Shown in pieces: positions 37,911 to 46,720 of a stretch of DNA of 64,000 bases. A program made the position numbers and the translations under genes. Origin of the DNA: Streptomyces sp. NBC_01351 (GTDB lineage: Bacteria > Actinomycetota > Actinomycetes > Streptomycetales > Streptomycetaceae). Each line of letters begins with the position of its first letter. Within the stretch, counting starts at the first letter, position 1. The stretch lies in the NCBI RefSeq assembly GCF_036237315.1, contig NZ_CP108356.1, forward strand, positions 8,375,501 through 8,439,500, written 5' to 3'. The notes beneath the pieces were generated by a model, which was not told the origin of the DNA, did not search any database, and worked only from the letters and a program-made list of their open reading frames with translations.

Positions 37911-38713
37911 CTTCAGGCGTCGCCAGCACATGAGAGCGCAGCCGAGGGCCAGGAAGGCTTCGTGGATGTCGTCGCGGATCTCCCAGCGGATCCTCAATCG
38001 GCGGAACCAGTGCAGGTGGGCGAACGCACGCTCGACTACCCAGCGTTGAGCGCCCAGCCCCGAACCATGCTCGGTGCCCCGGCGGGCGATCGACGGCTTA
38101 ACTCCCAGCCTCCAGACAAGGCGACGGTATTTGTCGTGGTCATAGCCGCGGTCGGCCAGGACAACATCCGGGCGACGACGCGGTCGGCCGCGCTTGCCTC
38201 GCACGGGCGGCACTGCTTCGAGCAGCGGGATGAGCTGGGTGACGTCGTTTCGGTTGTCGCCGGTCAGCGTGACCGCAAGCGGGATGCCGGTGGCATCGGT
38301 GATCAAGTGGTGCTTGCTGCCTGCTCTGCCCCGGTCAACAGGGCTTCGTCCCGTCTTGGCGCCCCTTTTAACGCCCGGATGTGGGAGCCATCAACCGCGG
38401 CATAGGAGAAGTCCAGAGCGTTTGCGCTCCGGAGTTTGGCGAGGAGAGCCTCGTGGAGCCGGGGCCACACGCCGGCCTCGGTCCACTCGGCCAGGCGGCG
38501 CCAGCACGTCATGCCCGATCCGAAGCCGAGCTCCTGCGGCAGGTGCTCCCAAGAGATCCCGGTGTGCAGCACGAACAGGATGCCCTGGAATACCAGCCGG
38601 TCCGGATGCCGCTTCCGTCCGGGATGGCGAGTCCGGCGTTCCACCTTTGGCAGCAACGGTCCGACCACCGCCCACAACTCGTCATCGACATGCCATGGCT
38701 TCGGCCGAGCCAC
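37890..38713 (-). CDS. IS5-family transposase in two frames
   Basis: orfA (38713 down to 38303) begins MARPKPWHVDDELWAVVGPL and contains the first Asp in AAVDGSHIRALKG. orfB continues with KTGRSPVDRGRAGSKHHL, VVLADRGYDHDKY (second Asp) and WVVERAFAHLHWFRRLRI (Glu). The frames join by a -1 shift at the AAAAGGGG run (38362-38369). The zero frame here is TTA-AAA-GGG, a weaker slippery arrangement than the A-AAG-GGG of the other IS5 copies. Product would be about 275 residues. Confidence 0.82.
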
Positions 38714-38780
38714 CCCACACCCCCGGATCGTCGCTTCCGGAGCGATCCAACCACTTCAAAGATCATTCTGTTAGGGGTTG

Positions 38781-38935
38781 TTAGTGGTCCCACCAGTCCC
38801 CCCGCTTGCGCTCCGCCAGCGGGGGAAGGTTCGCGACCTGCCGCGCCCTCCGCCTCATGGCGGCCTGCTCCTCCGCCTTCTTCGCAGCCAGTGCTTTCAA
38901 CCGGGAGGTCACCGGTGTGGACACCAGGCGGGCGG
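38781..38935 (-). pseudogene. C-terminal fragment of an unrecognised basic protein
   Basis: The minus strand reads TPVTSRLKALAAKKAEEQA, then AMRRRARQVANLPPLAERKR and GDWWDH, to a TAA at 38781. The amphipathic Lys/Arg/Ala helix and a clean end suggest a real C-terminus. Upstream, homology turns into the antisense of a Pro/Ser-rich linker, so a junction lies near 38935. Family not recognised. Confidence 0.3.
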
Positions 38936-39399
38936 CTTCGCCAACTCCGACGCCTGCGCCGACTCCGTCCAGTTCGGCCACGACTCCGCCGGCGCCTGCG
39001 CTGCCGAGCCCCGGCTCGACGGTCTCCTTGACCAGCCTCACTCCCATCAAGGAGCAGCAGGAAACCTTGGACATCGGACCTCAGACAGTCAGCCTGAAGA
39101 GCTACCCCTTGACGATGTACTCAGTCTGCTCTCACACGACTTGGCAGTTGGACCGGAAGTACGCTTCCTTCACCGCCCAATATGGCGTGACCGACGACTG
39201 GGACAAAGTGCCCGAGCAGTTCACGATCTGGGTAGACGACGCAGAACGGCTGCATGCGACCAAAGATGCGGGCAACACTCCGGGGAAGGTCACCCTGGAC
39301 GTCAGCAACGCTTTCCGGATCACGCTGCAAACTTGGCCTTGCTACCCGTACGACCCTGGCTTCGCCGTGTGGATCGACCCCGTCCTGACGGCTAAATAG
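38936..39399 (+). pseudogene. NPCBM-like exported domain, 5' part lost
   Basis: After a Pro/Thr/Ser linker (SPTPTPAPTPSSSATTPPAP) the frame carries a compact beta domain: YPLTMYSVCSHTTWQLDRKY, FTAQYGVTDDWD and KVTLDVSNAFRITLQTW. The pattern resembles NPCBM/NEW2 domains, which in Streptomyces often follow a membrane-anchored Ser/Thr kinase or hydrolase. Nothing upstream of the linker matches, so this is the tail of a truncated gene. A start at 38806 would use antisense sequence and is not credible. Confidence 0.5.
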
Positions 39400-39519
39400 G
39401 TGCCCTCCAGGTGGGTTTCCGCTCTTCTCGACGGTGTCGTCCGCGGTGACACCGACCAGGCCACGGACCAGAACGTGTCGCTCCGAGAACTCGGCCCCCT
39501 CCAGGTATCGGGCAGCCGA

Positions 39520-39725
39520 TTCCTTTGACCCTCAGCTCGCGGCGAAACCGCCGCTACCTGCGAAGACGTCAGATCAAGCACACGATCCCCGAGCCGAAGG
39601 ACCAGCGGGCCAACCGCAAACGCCACGGCAGCAACGGCGGCCGGCCGGCTTCGACTCAGAGATCTACAAGCGCCGCAACGAAGTCGAACGGACAATCAAC
39701 CGGCTCAAGAACCACCGGGCCGTCG
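39520..39725 (+). pseudogene. IS5-type transposase C-terminal fragment
   Basis: SSRRNRRYLRRRQIKHTIPE, then KDQRANRKRHGSNGGRPA, and, in the next frame, FDSEIYKRRNEVERTINRLK (catalytic Glu). It is related to the IS5 copies at 53 and 56 kb but clearly diverged. A frame change lies near 39650 and both ends are missing. Confidence 0.75.
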
Positions 39726-39816
39726 GTGGGGCCGACCTGGCCCCCACCGGCCACCTCCCCGAACCCACTGCCGAGACCTGGCACATCCCAGACACCACAC
39801 CCCACTCGACCAGCAC

Positions 39817-39862
39817 AAACGGCTCCGGCCCCTCGCGAACACGTGAGGGGCCGGAGCCGTTT
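39817..39862. terminator. hairpin terminator (first of a tandem pair)
   Basis: A perfect 18-bp stem AAACGGCTCCGGCCCCTC with a 10-base loop; the stem begins with AAA and ends with TTT, so it can act on either strand. Confidence 0.75.
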
Positions 39863-39875
39863 CGGTACGACAAAA

Positions 39876-39914
39876 GAGCCGGTCAGAGCGACATTGCGTC
39901 GCTTTGACCGGCTC
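39876..39914. terminator. hairpin terminator (second of a tandem pair)
   Basis: A 17-bp stem GAGCCGGTCAGAGCGAC with one G-U type pair and a 5-base loop lies 14 bp after the first hairpin. Confidence 0.65.
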
Positions 39915-40073
39915 CATTTGGTCGGTTGACCGCCAACGCTGCCACAGGCGGCAGAGCCCGGACTGCCCGCAGACGGCACCGGAGCCCAGCCGCGCTCGCC
40001 ATGTGATGGATGTTGGTCTGAGCCTGAGAGGCTGGTACGGGCAGGCAGTACCTGCCCGGGTGAACGGGACGGC

Positions 40074-40415
40074 TCAGGCGTTGACGGGAGTCTGGGACGG
40101 GATGTCCGCGCTGGGGTCCGGCTCCAGAGGGGCCGCGGCCTTCGTGTTCGGCCGGGCACGCCTGCCGCGGGGCCGGTGCGTGGGCTCTTCGGCGCCGAGC
40201 GCGGCCAACTCCGACGCGGACCAACCGGCGGCCTCCGCTGCCACGTGGGCCTTGCCGTACGGGACCTCGGTGGCTGCCAGCTCGCTGATCAGCCTGATCC
40301 GGTCGGCGAGGATCGCCGCGAGTGGCTCCATCGCGTTTTGCCTGGCGGCCAGTTGGGCGGCCTGGATCTCTCCAGCCTTCTTGAGGATCACCGTTAGCTC
40401 CCGCGGTGGCGGCAC
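40074..40415 (-). CDS. small hypothetical protein with HTH-like segment
   Basis: 113 residues. The helical N-terminus (LTVILKKAGEIQAAQLAARQ) is followed by ISELAATEVPYGKAHVAAEA and AGWSASELAALG, which looks like a simple helix-turn-helix of the kind used to register short DNA words. The tail is basic and Pro-rich (RPRGRRARPNTK). No close family recognised. ATG 40415 opens the frame. The 3' neighbour is the hairpin pair at 39.8-39.9 kb. Confidence 0.6.
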   Translation of the reverse strand: MPPPRELTVILKKAGEIQAAQLAARQNAMEPLAAILADRIRLISELAATEVPYGKAHVAAEAAGWSASELAALGAEEPTHRPRGRRARPNTKAAAPLEPDPSADIPSQTPVNA

Positions 40416-40838
40416 CAGAGGCCCTGCCCAGCGGCCGGCACTGACCTCGGCCCGCGACCTTGCGTCACCAGGCCGGGGCCTCGGCCTCGAGATGCTCGAC
40501 AGACGAGAACTCCCGGCCCCGCCAGAATGGGACCCGGTCGTAGGGCATGGGACTCGCGGCTGGCCGCGGCGGTCACCGTATCCGTAGGGCCTGCTTCGTG
40601 GGAGCAGGTGCCGCTCGTCCTGGTTGAGGCAGGGCTGTGCCGGCGGGCCTGGGTCTCGGCTTGGACGGCGGGCTGGCCGACTGGCGGACCGCTGAAGCGT
40701 AGGTGCGTCAGGAGCGGGCTCGCAGAGCTTGAGTGAACGATGTGTGCTCCTTCTGGAACGACCCCCTCCGCAGGGGTTGACGGAGGCATTTGCCAGGCGG
40801 ATCGTAGGCGCCTCAGTCGACCGAACGCTGGAGGTCCC
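40416..40838. other. intergenic, no supported gene
   Basis: GC-rich sequence with only shadow frames. It may include the divergent promoters for the genes at 40415 (minus) and 40839 (plus). Confidence 0.4.
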
Positions 40839-40997
40839 GTGACCGACGAGTACCGCACCATAGAGCGGACGTTGCCAGTCGGCACCGCCGCGATCTTGGG
40901 GGCAGCTGGCATGGACCTGACGGATGCCGAGCTACTTGAGCGGTACCCGCGCGTGGCCGAGATCCTGGCACGTTGGGAGCAAGAAGAGCGGGGGTGA
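40839..40997 (+). CDS. 52-residue hypothetical protein
   Basis: GTG 40839 with GGAGG 6 bases upstream. The frame reads MTDEYRTIERTLPVGTAAIL and then GAAGMDLTDAELLERYPRVA, ending at TGA 40995. Acidic, helical, no Cys. The strong ribosome site and coherent composition suggest a real small gene. The longer frame from 40740 has no start signal. Function unknown. Confidence 0.55.
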   Translation: MTDEYRTIERTLPVGTAAILGAAGMDLTDAELLERYPRVAEILARWEQEERG

Positions 40998-41179
40998 TGC
41001 CCCCATCAGGGACCATTCCGGGCCGACTGTCTTCCCGGCTCCCCACGGGAGGGCCGTCGCGTTCCTCACGCGATGCGCAATGGGTGCGACGTAGCTCCAC
41101 GGCGAGCGTTTGCCACCAGCTCACCCTGCTGTCAGCAAGACAATCAAAGAGAGGCTCAGACCCCCGAAACAGCCAGGTC

Positions 41180-41368
41180 GCAGGGCACCCTCCCTACGAG
41201 GAACAAGTGCCAGCCCCAGTTGGCTGGACCAAAACCTTCACCGACCCACGCCTCTGCGCGGCCATCGTCGACCGCCTCACCTTCGGCGGCAACATCATCG
41301 AAACCGGCACAGACTCCTACCGCCTCGCCACCACCCGAGCCCGATCCGAACCGCAGGCGGTCAGCTGA
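41180..41368 (+). pseudogene. IstB-like ATPase C-terminal fragment
   Basis: GWTKTFTDPRLCAAIVDRLT followed by NIIETGTDSYRLATTRAR matches the last ~45 residues of IS21/IstB-type helper ATPases (W-x-x-x-F-x-D ... A-I-V-D-R-L ... I-x-T-G-T-x-S-Y-R). The rest of the gene is missing. Confidence 0.6.
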
Positions 41369-41434
41369 CGGCTGCAATCAATCCTTCAGGCGATGCAGAG
41401 GGAGGGCTCGCTCCACCGCGGCGGGACGATGGGC

Positions 41435-41893
41435 CTATCCCTGGTGGAGGAAACTCCGCACGTCAGAAGCCACCCGCGACATTTGCTCACCCGCTTCGAG
41501 GGTCGTGGTCACCGAGCACTCCCACGAATCCTCAGCAAAGATCCCCAGGCGCAGACCCCAGGTCAGCTGAACGTGGCCACCGGAGTGGAAGGTCGCCGCC
41601 AGGACCAGCTGATTGGTCACCCACGACCTATCCCCTTCCCAGCCCCGAAAGTCTCTCGCCAGGCCGTCCAGGAACTCGGTGAGATCCCCGGCGCGATCCC
41701 ACACCGAGGCACTCACCGACTCGAGCCGTGCCTGCAATCCATCAGCCACGGCCTCCACCGCGAACGCGACCTCATGATCGTCCACGCGGGCCCAGTCGAA
41801 GAGCCGGACATACGTTGACGGCGTCGTCCGACTACGGACAACGAGCTCGGACCACTCAGAAGAAACCTCGAACAGACTCACGTGCCAAACCAT
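41435..41893 (-). CDS. DUF6228 family protein
   Basis: 152 residues: DDHEVAFAVEAVADGLQARL, TEFLDGLARDFRGWEGDRSW, FHSGGHVQLTWGLRLG and ECSVTTTLEAGEQMSRVASD. These blocks match DUF6228, a Streptomyces family of small cytoplasmic proteins whose context suggests immunity-like roles; no function is proven. Intact frame from ATG 41893. No toxin gene is adjacent. Confidence 0.8.
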   Translation of the reverse strand: MVWHVSLFEVSSEWSELVVRSRTTPSTYVRLFDWARVDDHEVAFAVEAVADGLQARLESVSASVWDRAGDLTEFLDGLARDFRGWEGDRSWVTNQLVLAATFHSGGHVQLTWGLRLGIFAEDSWECSVTTTLEAGEQMSRVASDVRSFLHQG

Positions 41894-42167
41894 ACGAGGC
41901 GCGCAGCACAGTCGTCATCGCAGTTCTCGCACAGCGGTCACCGCTGCTACTTCTCATCAACATTCCATGCCCCTGGACCCGCTGGGCGCTCTCCGAAGTC
42001 ACCAAGAACGTTCTCGGTTTCTGCCTATGCAGCCACTCATACAACTGGCATACCGCGACGATCACTGATCGTCAGCCCCTACGACAACCCGACTTCAAGG
42101 TCGGTAACTGGACCTGCGACGGCACCCCGCTCAAGGCCGTCTGATTCGCCCCACACCTGGAGTCGTA
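41894..42167. other. intergenic, no supported gene
   Basis: Lower GC than its surroundings. The open frames here use atypical codons and match nothing I recognise. Confidence 0.4.
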
Positions 42168-42422
42168 TCAGTAGGTGATCTCTTCACCGCTGGAGTCCCA
42201 GACCCGGGCATAGCATTGGCCCGGCATGAAGTTCGGCTCAAGGATGGTCAACCGACCGGGGCCGTGAACGAAGGTCCCCACCCCCGTTCGTCCGGCGTAG
42301 GTCTCAGGCCACTCGATGGTGATGTGGTCCCCGGGGTTCACGACCCACTCGTTTCCCGCCGGCTCGAACTGGACGATCAACGGATCAGGGCCGTCAGCAG
42401 CCACCTCGAACTTGAACATCAC
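42168..42422 (-). CDS. small hypothetical protein
   Basis: 84 residues, ATG 42422 or 42419 (MMFKFEVAADGPDPLIVQFE). The content PGDHITIEWPETYAGRTGVG and FVHGPGRLTILEPNF suggests a single beta-sandwich domain. Cytoplasmic, one Cys. No family recognised; similar short beta proteins occur as orphan genes in Streptomyces. Confidence 0.6.
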   Translation of the reverse strand: MMFKFEVAADGPDPLIVQFEPAGNEWVVNPGDHITIEWPETYAGRTGVGTFVHGPGRLTILEPNFMPGQCYARVWDSSGEEITY

Positions 42423-43028
42423 CCGAGCCTACCGATCACCCCCTCCACGAACTTCCGCGGGGCAGCATTAGCTCCAGATCCGGGCAGGGCAGAGGCGCTG
42501 GAGTGGAGTTGGCGGTCGCGGGTGTGACCGCGGTCACCGCAGCCCCCGCAGACCCGCTCTCCGGGCCGCCCTGGTGGCGGCCCGCGTTTTCGTGAGTGAC
42601 GGGGCGCAGCGAAGTCTTTTGAGTGCCGGTTCAGGTTTTTTCTGGGGCGTGGCCCAGGGTGCCACACGGTGCCGCGCGCCGCCCTCCGGGCCCTGCGGGC
42701 GAAATTGCCGGGCGCCCTTCGGGTCCTGTCCTTCACTGACTACGACCGCTTCGCCGCCGCCTGCCCCAAGGCAGCCCAGGCCATCCTGGACATCATCGTC
42801 ACCCAGGCCCGCCACGCCGCAGTCGTTCAGCCCCGCCTGATCTGCCTGGTCCACAGCAGCGATCCGAACATAGAGTTCAAACCCGTCGGCGCCATGCCGG
42901 TCGTGTGGCACCACAGCGAATGGGCTGACTCCAATCGGCGGTGACGTTGAGTCCAGCCTTTGCTGCATCACCGGGGATGACGTCCGAAATTCGACCAACA
43001 GCTCTCCCGAAAGGAGTGGTGAGCCGCC
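42423..43028. other. 600-bp stretch without a confident gene
   Basis: A plus-strand frame at 42669-42944 is open (CPKAAQAILDIIVTQARHAA, PVGAMPVVWHHSEWADSNRR) but lacks a ribosome site and any recognised motif; it may be a gene remnant. The rest is non-coding by eye. Confidence 0.35.
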
Positions 43029-43922
43029 ATGCGCCAGATCCGATGTGAGATCGACACCGAGTACCGAGGTGCCGAGGCGATGGCCGATCTGGCCTGGCGC
43101 TGGCTCACCGAGGGCGCGGATCGCCTGGAGGGCGAATCCTTCCAGGCGGTCCTCGACTCCACCGGACAGGTGGAGGAGTCGCTCAAGAAGTCGGTGCCGT
43201 GCGGCCCGCCCGGGTCGCTCTGGGGCTTCCTCAGCGTGCACATTGTCAGTCGAGGGCGGGTCACCAACCGTTCCCGGGTGCTGACCCGCAAGAACCTGCC
43301 GATGCTGCGCAAGTGGCTCGTCCTGGACGTGCAGCTGGCCGAGATTGCGGTCTACCGGCTGGACGACCGAGGAATGCCCGGTCAGGAGGTCCTGCGGATG
43401 GGCGTCGCGCGCGACGAGGGCTCCAGGGACTGGGTCAGGCTCAGCGCGGAGACCCCCGAAGGGCGCTTCGGGCCTGCCGCCCAGGCGCGCCTGATGGAAC
43501 TGCTGCGGGACTTCTCGCAGGAGGTGGACCCGTCCTACGCCCAGGTCGGCTACAGCCTGACGCTGGGCCGTACCGAGCACGAGGAGCGGGTCGGCCCGCC
43601 GCTGCCCGAGTGGACGCTGCCGGAGTCGCGGCGGCTGCTGCGCGGGTACGAGTGGCTGATGGTGATTCCGCGCGAGATTGCCCAGCAGCTCGGCGGCGGC
43701 GACGGGATCGCCGCGGCCGGTGACTTCCACCGGGTCGAGACCCTGCGTGACGGCGCGGTGCTGCTCCAGGTCACGCCGGAGTTCGACGGCTTCACCAGCG
43801 AGGCGATCGAGCGGACATGGCGGCTGGTGCGCCCCGCACTGAGGCCGGGGATGCCCAAGCGCTTCCGGGACTCCGACGCGTGGGGCCCGCCGAGCCGGAT
43901 CTGGTACGCCGACATCGCCTGA
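43029..43922 (+). CDS. hypothetical protein with DUF3396/immunity-like C-terminus
   Basis: 297 residues, intact. The N-terminal half has a mixed alpha/beta pattern (VTNRSRVLTRKNLPMLRKWL). The C-terminal half reads RLLRGYEWLMVIPREIAQQL, GDFHRVETLRDGAVLLQVTP and YADIA, resembling immunity-type proteins (DUF3396/TsiV3-like) that end in a YADL/I motif. The assignment is from pattern only. ATG 43029 follows an AAGGAG about 13 bases upstream. It would act in the cytoplasm. Confidence 0.65.
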   Translation: MRQIRCEIDTEYRGAEAMADLAWRWLTEGADRLEGESFQAVLDSTGQVEESLKKSVPCGPPGSLWGFLSVHIVSRGRVTNRSRVLTRKNLPMLRKWLVLDVQLAEIAVYRLDDRGMPGQEVLRMGVARDEGSRDWVRLSAETPEGRFGPAAQARLMELLRDFSQEVDPSYAQVGYSLTLGRTEHEERVGPPLPEWTLPESRRLLRGYEWLMVIPREIAQQLGGGDGIAAAGDFHRVETLRDGAVLLQVTPEFDGFTSEAIERTWRLVRPALRPGMPKRFRDSDAWGPPSRIWYADIA

Positions 43923-44348
43923 CCCCGCAGGGCCGACGAGGCCGGGGGCGGGCCGGGTGGGCCGATCAGACGCGGTGGGCGCGATCTTCTGGGGGCCGGG
44001 CCACAGGGCTCACCCGGAGGTAGGCCGCCTGCATCCCCGCGCACGTGGGGCTCCGGGCAGACTCTGCTCGACCGGCTGCAGGAAGGAGGCTCGGAGCCGG
44101 GAGCAGGCGTCGCCACGTTTGTGATGCGCCCGCCGGCTGAGTACCGGCAGGGCCTCCTGTTTCGTATCCCTGTCGGTTGGGTTGGGGCTGGGTGAGTCTC
44201 TTCACCGCCGCCGTCCTCGCCACGCAGCCCTCGATGTTCGCCGTTCTCTGTGTCGCTTCCCTACCCGCCTGGCTGGTCGTCACAGGCCGTCCCTAGCTCG
44301 AACTGGACGGGTCCGGGGCTTCCCTGCGCTGAAGGCTCGCGCCTCGTG

Positions 44349-44393
44349 AGGCGGTCGGCCCGGACCTCCGGTCCGGGTCCGGGCCGACCGCCT
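44349..44393. terminator. strong hairpin terminator
   Basis: A perfect 17-bp stem AGGCGGTCGGCCCGGAC with an 11-base loop lies 25 bp past the stop of the minus-strand secreted protein gene. The preceding 43923-44348 has no supported gene. Confidence 0.8.
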
Positions 44394-44417
44394 ACTTGAT
44401 GCGCCGCGGGCTCCGGC

Positions 44418-44993
44418 TCAGCAGCCGCCGCAGTTGTAGTACGTGACGTCCCAGTGATTGCCCTCGTCGGCGTAGATGTTGCCGGAGCCGGACTTCCACT
44501 GCGGAGCGCCGTCACCGCGCACGCCGATGTAAGTGAAGGTGTTCTTGATGTAGTTCCCGATGCACGTGTACTTGCTGTAGTCGAGCTTGTAGCCGTTCCA
44601 GTGCGAGTACGTGCCCCCGGCATGGCCGGTCTCGGTGCCGCCGGTGATGTTGAGGGCGCAGCCGCTGGCGCTCTTGAGGGTCTGGGCGCCCTTCGCCGAG
44701 GCGAGGTTGAGCTGCTCGAAGGAGGTGCAGGTGGGGTTGTTGCGGTCGGAGCAGCCGCCGGACGAGGACCAGGTGATCCCGGAGCTGCGGAACATGGAGG
44801 TCGCGGTGGCGTGGCTGATCTTGGTGACGGCGTGGGCGTCGGTGGCGCCGGTGAGAACGCCGACGCCCGGTGCGAAGAGCGCGCCGAGGACGAGGGCGAG
44901 GGCGGTGACGGCCGAGCGCAGTGCCGTTCCCGGCCTGCGGGGCGTGGCCGTTTCGCGGGCCTGCCGACCGCTGGGGGCTAGCGGAGACTTCAT
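44418..44993 (-). CDS. secreted protein with DD-peptidase/hedgehog-like metal site
   Basis: 191 residues. A long basic n-region, the hydrophobic ALALVLGALFAPGVGVL and a cleavage at DAHAVT form a signal peptide. In the mature part, GGTETGHAGGTYSHWNGYKL followed by D, and later DEGNHWDVTYY, give the His...Asp...His pattern of M15/hedgehog-type zinc peptidases. Paired Cys residues (GGCSDRNNPTCTS, YNCGGC) suggest disulfides. It probably cuts cell-wall peptides or is a non-catalytic relative. Unlike typical M15 enzymes it has no wall-binding module. Intact frame; terminator at 44349-44393. Confidence 0.72.
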   Translation of the reverse strand: MKSPLAPSGRQARETATPRRPGTALRSAVTALALVLGALFAPGVGVLTGATDAHAVTKISHATATSMFRSSGITWSSSGGCSDRNNPTCTSFEQLNLASAKGAQTLKSASGCALNITGGTETGHAGGTYSHWNGYKLDYSKYTCIGNYIKNTFTYIGVRGDGAPQWKSGSGNIYADEGNHWDVTYYNCGGC

Positions 44994-45383
44994 GAGGGTT
45001 CCTCCTGGTGCCTACTACGGCGAGTGGTATGGGCATGGGTGGTGCTGCTGCGCGGGTGGATCGTGAGGTCTACCCGCGTCGACTCATGGGTGCTGTCATG
45101 GGTCTACCGGCTGTCGGACACCACTGTGAAGACCTCGGTAGCGGCAAGTTGGCGGCGTCTTCCGGCACCGGTCCGCTTCAAACGGCTGCGCCTGGACGTG
45201 ACTGTGGAGGAGGTGCCGCTGTTCTTTGCCGGGCGGAGCGCGGCCACCGGTTGAAGGGTCTGGGTGAGCACTTGCGCGGAGGGGGAGGTGGGGCAAGTGC
45301 TCACGGGTGACGGCCGGGGGGCCGCTCAGTGCGCCGGCCCCCGCCTTGCCTCGTCTGTCAGAGGCGCTCGATATCGTCCAGGC
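44994..45383. other. intergenic, no supported gene
   Basis: Divergent region between the secreted protein (minus) and the gene at 45384 (plus). No ORF with a start signal, no long repeat. Confidence 0.4.
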
Positions 45384-45965
45384 ATGACCTCAAGTGATCA
45401 TCTGCTCGACCTGATCCGGAACACCCCGGAGATCGATCTGCTGCTGCGGACGTCGTTCGGCTTCGACGTCGGGCGGAAGTATCACGGCGAGGGGTTGAGG
45501 CTTGCCTCGGGTGCACCGCTGGAGCCGATCGCCGGGGAGTTCGCCGGTGGGGCGTACTTCCTGTGTGCTGAGGAGGACGGCCTTCGGCCGGTGGTGTTCG
45601 CGAGTTCCGAAGGAGAGGGCGGGCTGATCGCCGACGACCTGGCGGACGCGCTGGAGATCATCATCGGGCTTGAATGGCGGGACTGTCTCGGGTTCTCCGG
45701 CGGGGGCGACGTGGAGGTCATGCAGGTCTCTGCCCAACATCTCGAGCGGTACCTGGCCCGGGGCAACCCGGAGATCGCCGAGGAGCGCGGCCACGTGGCC
45801 GCGGCCCTGTCGCTGCGTGTCGTGCCCGTCGCCGACCTCGTCATCCGCCTGTGGGAAGCCGCTTCGAGGACCGAGCCGGAGTACGTGGTGACCACCGAGG
45901 ACGGGGAGGCATATGACCCACCGTTCGGCGAGTGCTCGGAGCCTCGCCACGGTGGCTGGCGCTGA
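45384..45965 (+). CDS. hypothetical cytoplasmic protein, immunity-like
   Basis: 193 residues from ATG 45384 (MTSSDHLLDLIRNTPEIDLL). The middle reads IAGEFAGGAYFLCAEEDGLR and PVVFASSEGEGGLIADDLAD, a pattern like SMI1/KNR4-type immunity proteins (G-x-x-F-x ... G-x-x-x-x-x-A). A helical C-terminus follows. The open frame starting 120 bp upstream has no ribosome site. Real gene likely; family tentative. Confidence 0.62.
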   Translation: MTSSDHLLDLIRNTPEIDLLLRTSFGFDVGRKYHGEGLRLASGAPLEPIAGEFAGGAYFLCAEEDGLRPVVFASSEGEGGLIADDLADALEIIIGLEWRDCLGFSGGGDVEVMQVSAQHLERYLARGNPEIAEERGHVAAALSLRVVPVADLVIRLWEAASRTEPEYVVTTEDGEAYDPPFGECSEPRHGGWR

Positions 45966-46041
45966 ACCATCCGATAGCCGTTCACCAGTCAGAGCGACGC
46001 ACGACGGACATCGCCATTCGTTGGCCTGGTAGACAACCAGC

Positions 46042-46416
46042 ATGGCGACGTACCTGGCTCTTTTCGGCGACTCCAGCACCACCTGGCGTATCGAACCCTC
46101 AGCCCTCACTCCCGCCCTGCAAGACATCTGGGCCGACGCGATCATCGATCCGACCAACCGGAACGAAGCTCGGGGCTTCACGTGGAGCTTCCAGACGTCG
46201 AGTGGTCCAGCTGAGACGTACCTGCACGCGGACGGCACATGCCTCTACATCGATGCCGCACTCGCCGACGCGGCCGAGATCGCCTGCCTTTTCCGTCAGT
46301 ACGTGCCAGGGTCCATCGAAGTGATCTTCTGCGATCAGGGCTACAACTTCGACCTGGTGATCACACCCGACACCACCGCAGCAGAACTCATCGGCAAGGT
46401 AGACGCTTTGCCGTAG
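46042..46416 (+). CDS. small hypothetical protein
   Basis: 124 residues: MATYLALFGDSSTTWRIEPS, then EARGFTWSFQTSSGPAETYL and VIFCDQGYNFDLVITPDTTA. It is compact, has two Cys and no signal peptide. Such proteins with a VIFCD-x-GY ending recur as orphan genes in Streptomyces; function unknown. Intact frame, separated by 76 bp from the previous gene in the same direction. Confidence 0.65.
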   Translation: MATYLALFGDSSTTWRIEPSALTPALQDIWADAIIDPTNRNEARGFTWSFQTSSGPAETYLHADGTCLYIDAALADAAEIACLFRQYVPGSIEVIFCDQGYNFDLVITPDTTAAELIGKVDALP

Positions 46417-46455
46417 TCATCTCCGGACGCACACCAGTCGGGTGTGGGAGCTGAG

Positions 46456-46720
46456 CGGAATACGGCACTCTTCGAATGACACTCCCCGCCATCTGGGGCG
46501 TCGGCGTGGACGGCGAAGCGTCGCGAGGCCTACGCCAACGACGTGGCGACGCCCACCTCGCTGATCGCGGTCACCGCGAAGTCGAACCGGAGCAAGGCCG
46601 ACCAGGACCCGGCGCAGTGGCTGCCGCCGTCCGCGGACGCGCTGTGCTGGTGCGGCGTCGAGCGGCGTCGAGTGGACTGCGACCAGGGTCCGCTGCGGCC
46701 TCGCCTATCGCAGCGAGCGG
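46456..46720 (+). pseudogene. HNH endonuclease-family remnant, copy C
   Basis: Same family as copies A and B. It starts with the shared ~38-bp block (46457-46494), then reads [40 protein letters not shown] and degenerate sequence. The catalytic His segment is absent and the end is fused into the next gene. Confidence 0.7.

Noticed and set aside
41728..42144. 138-residue ORF downstream of DUF6228
   Set aside because: Starts inside the antisense of DUF6228 and shows no coding pattern.
42669..42944. 91-residue ORF
   Set aside because: No ribosome site, no motif, and its context is non-coding; kept only as a possible remnant.
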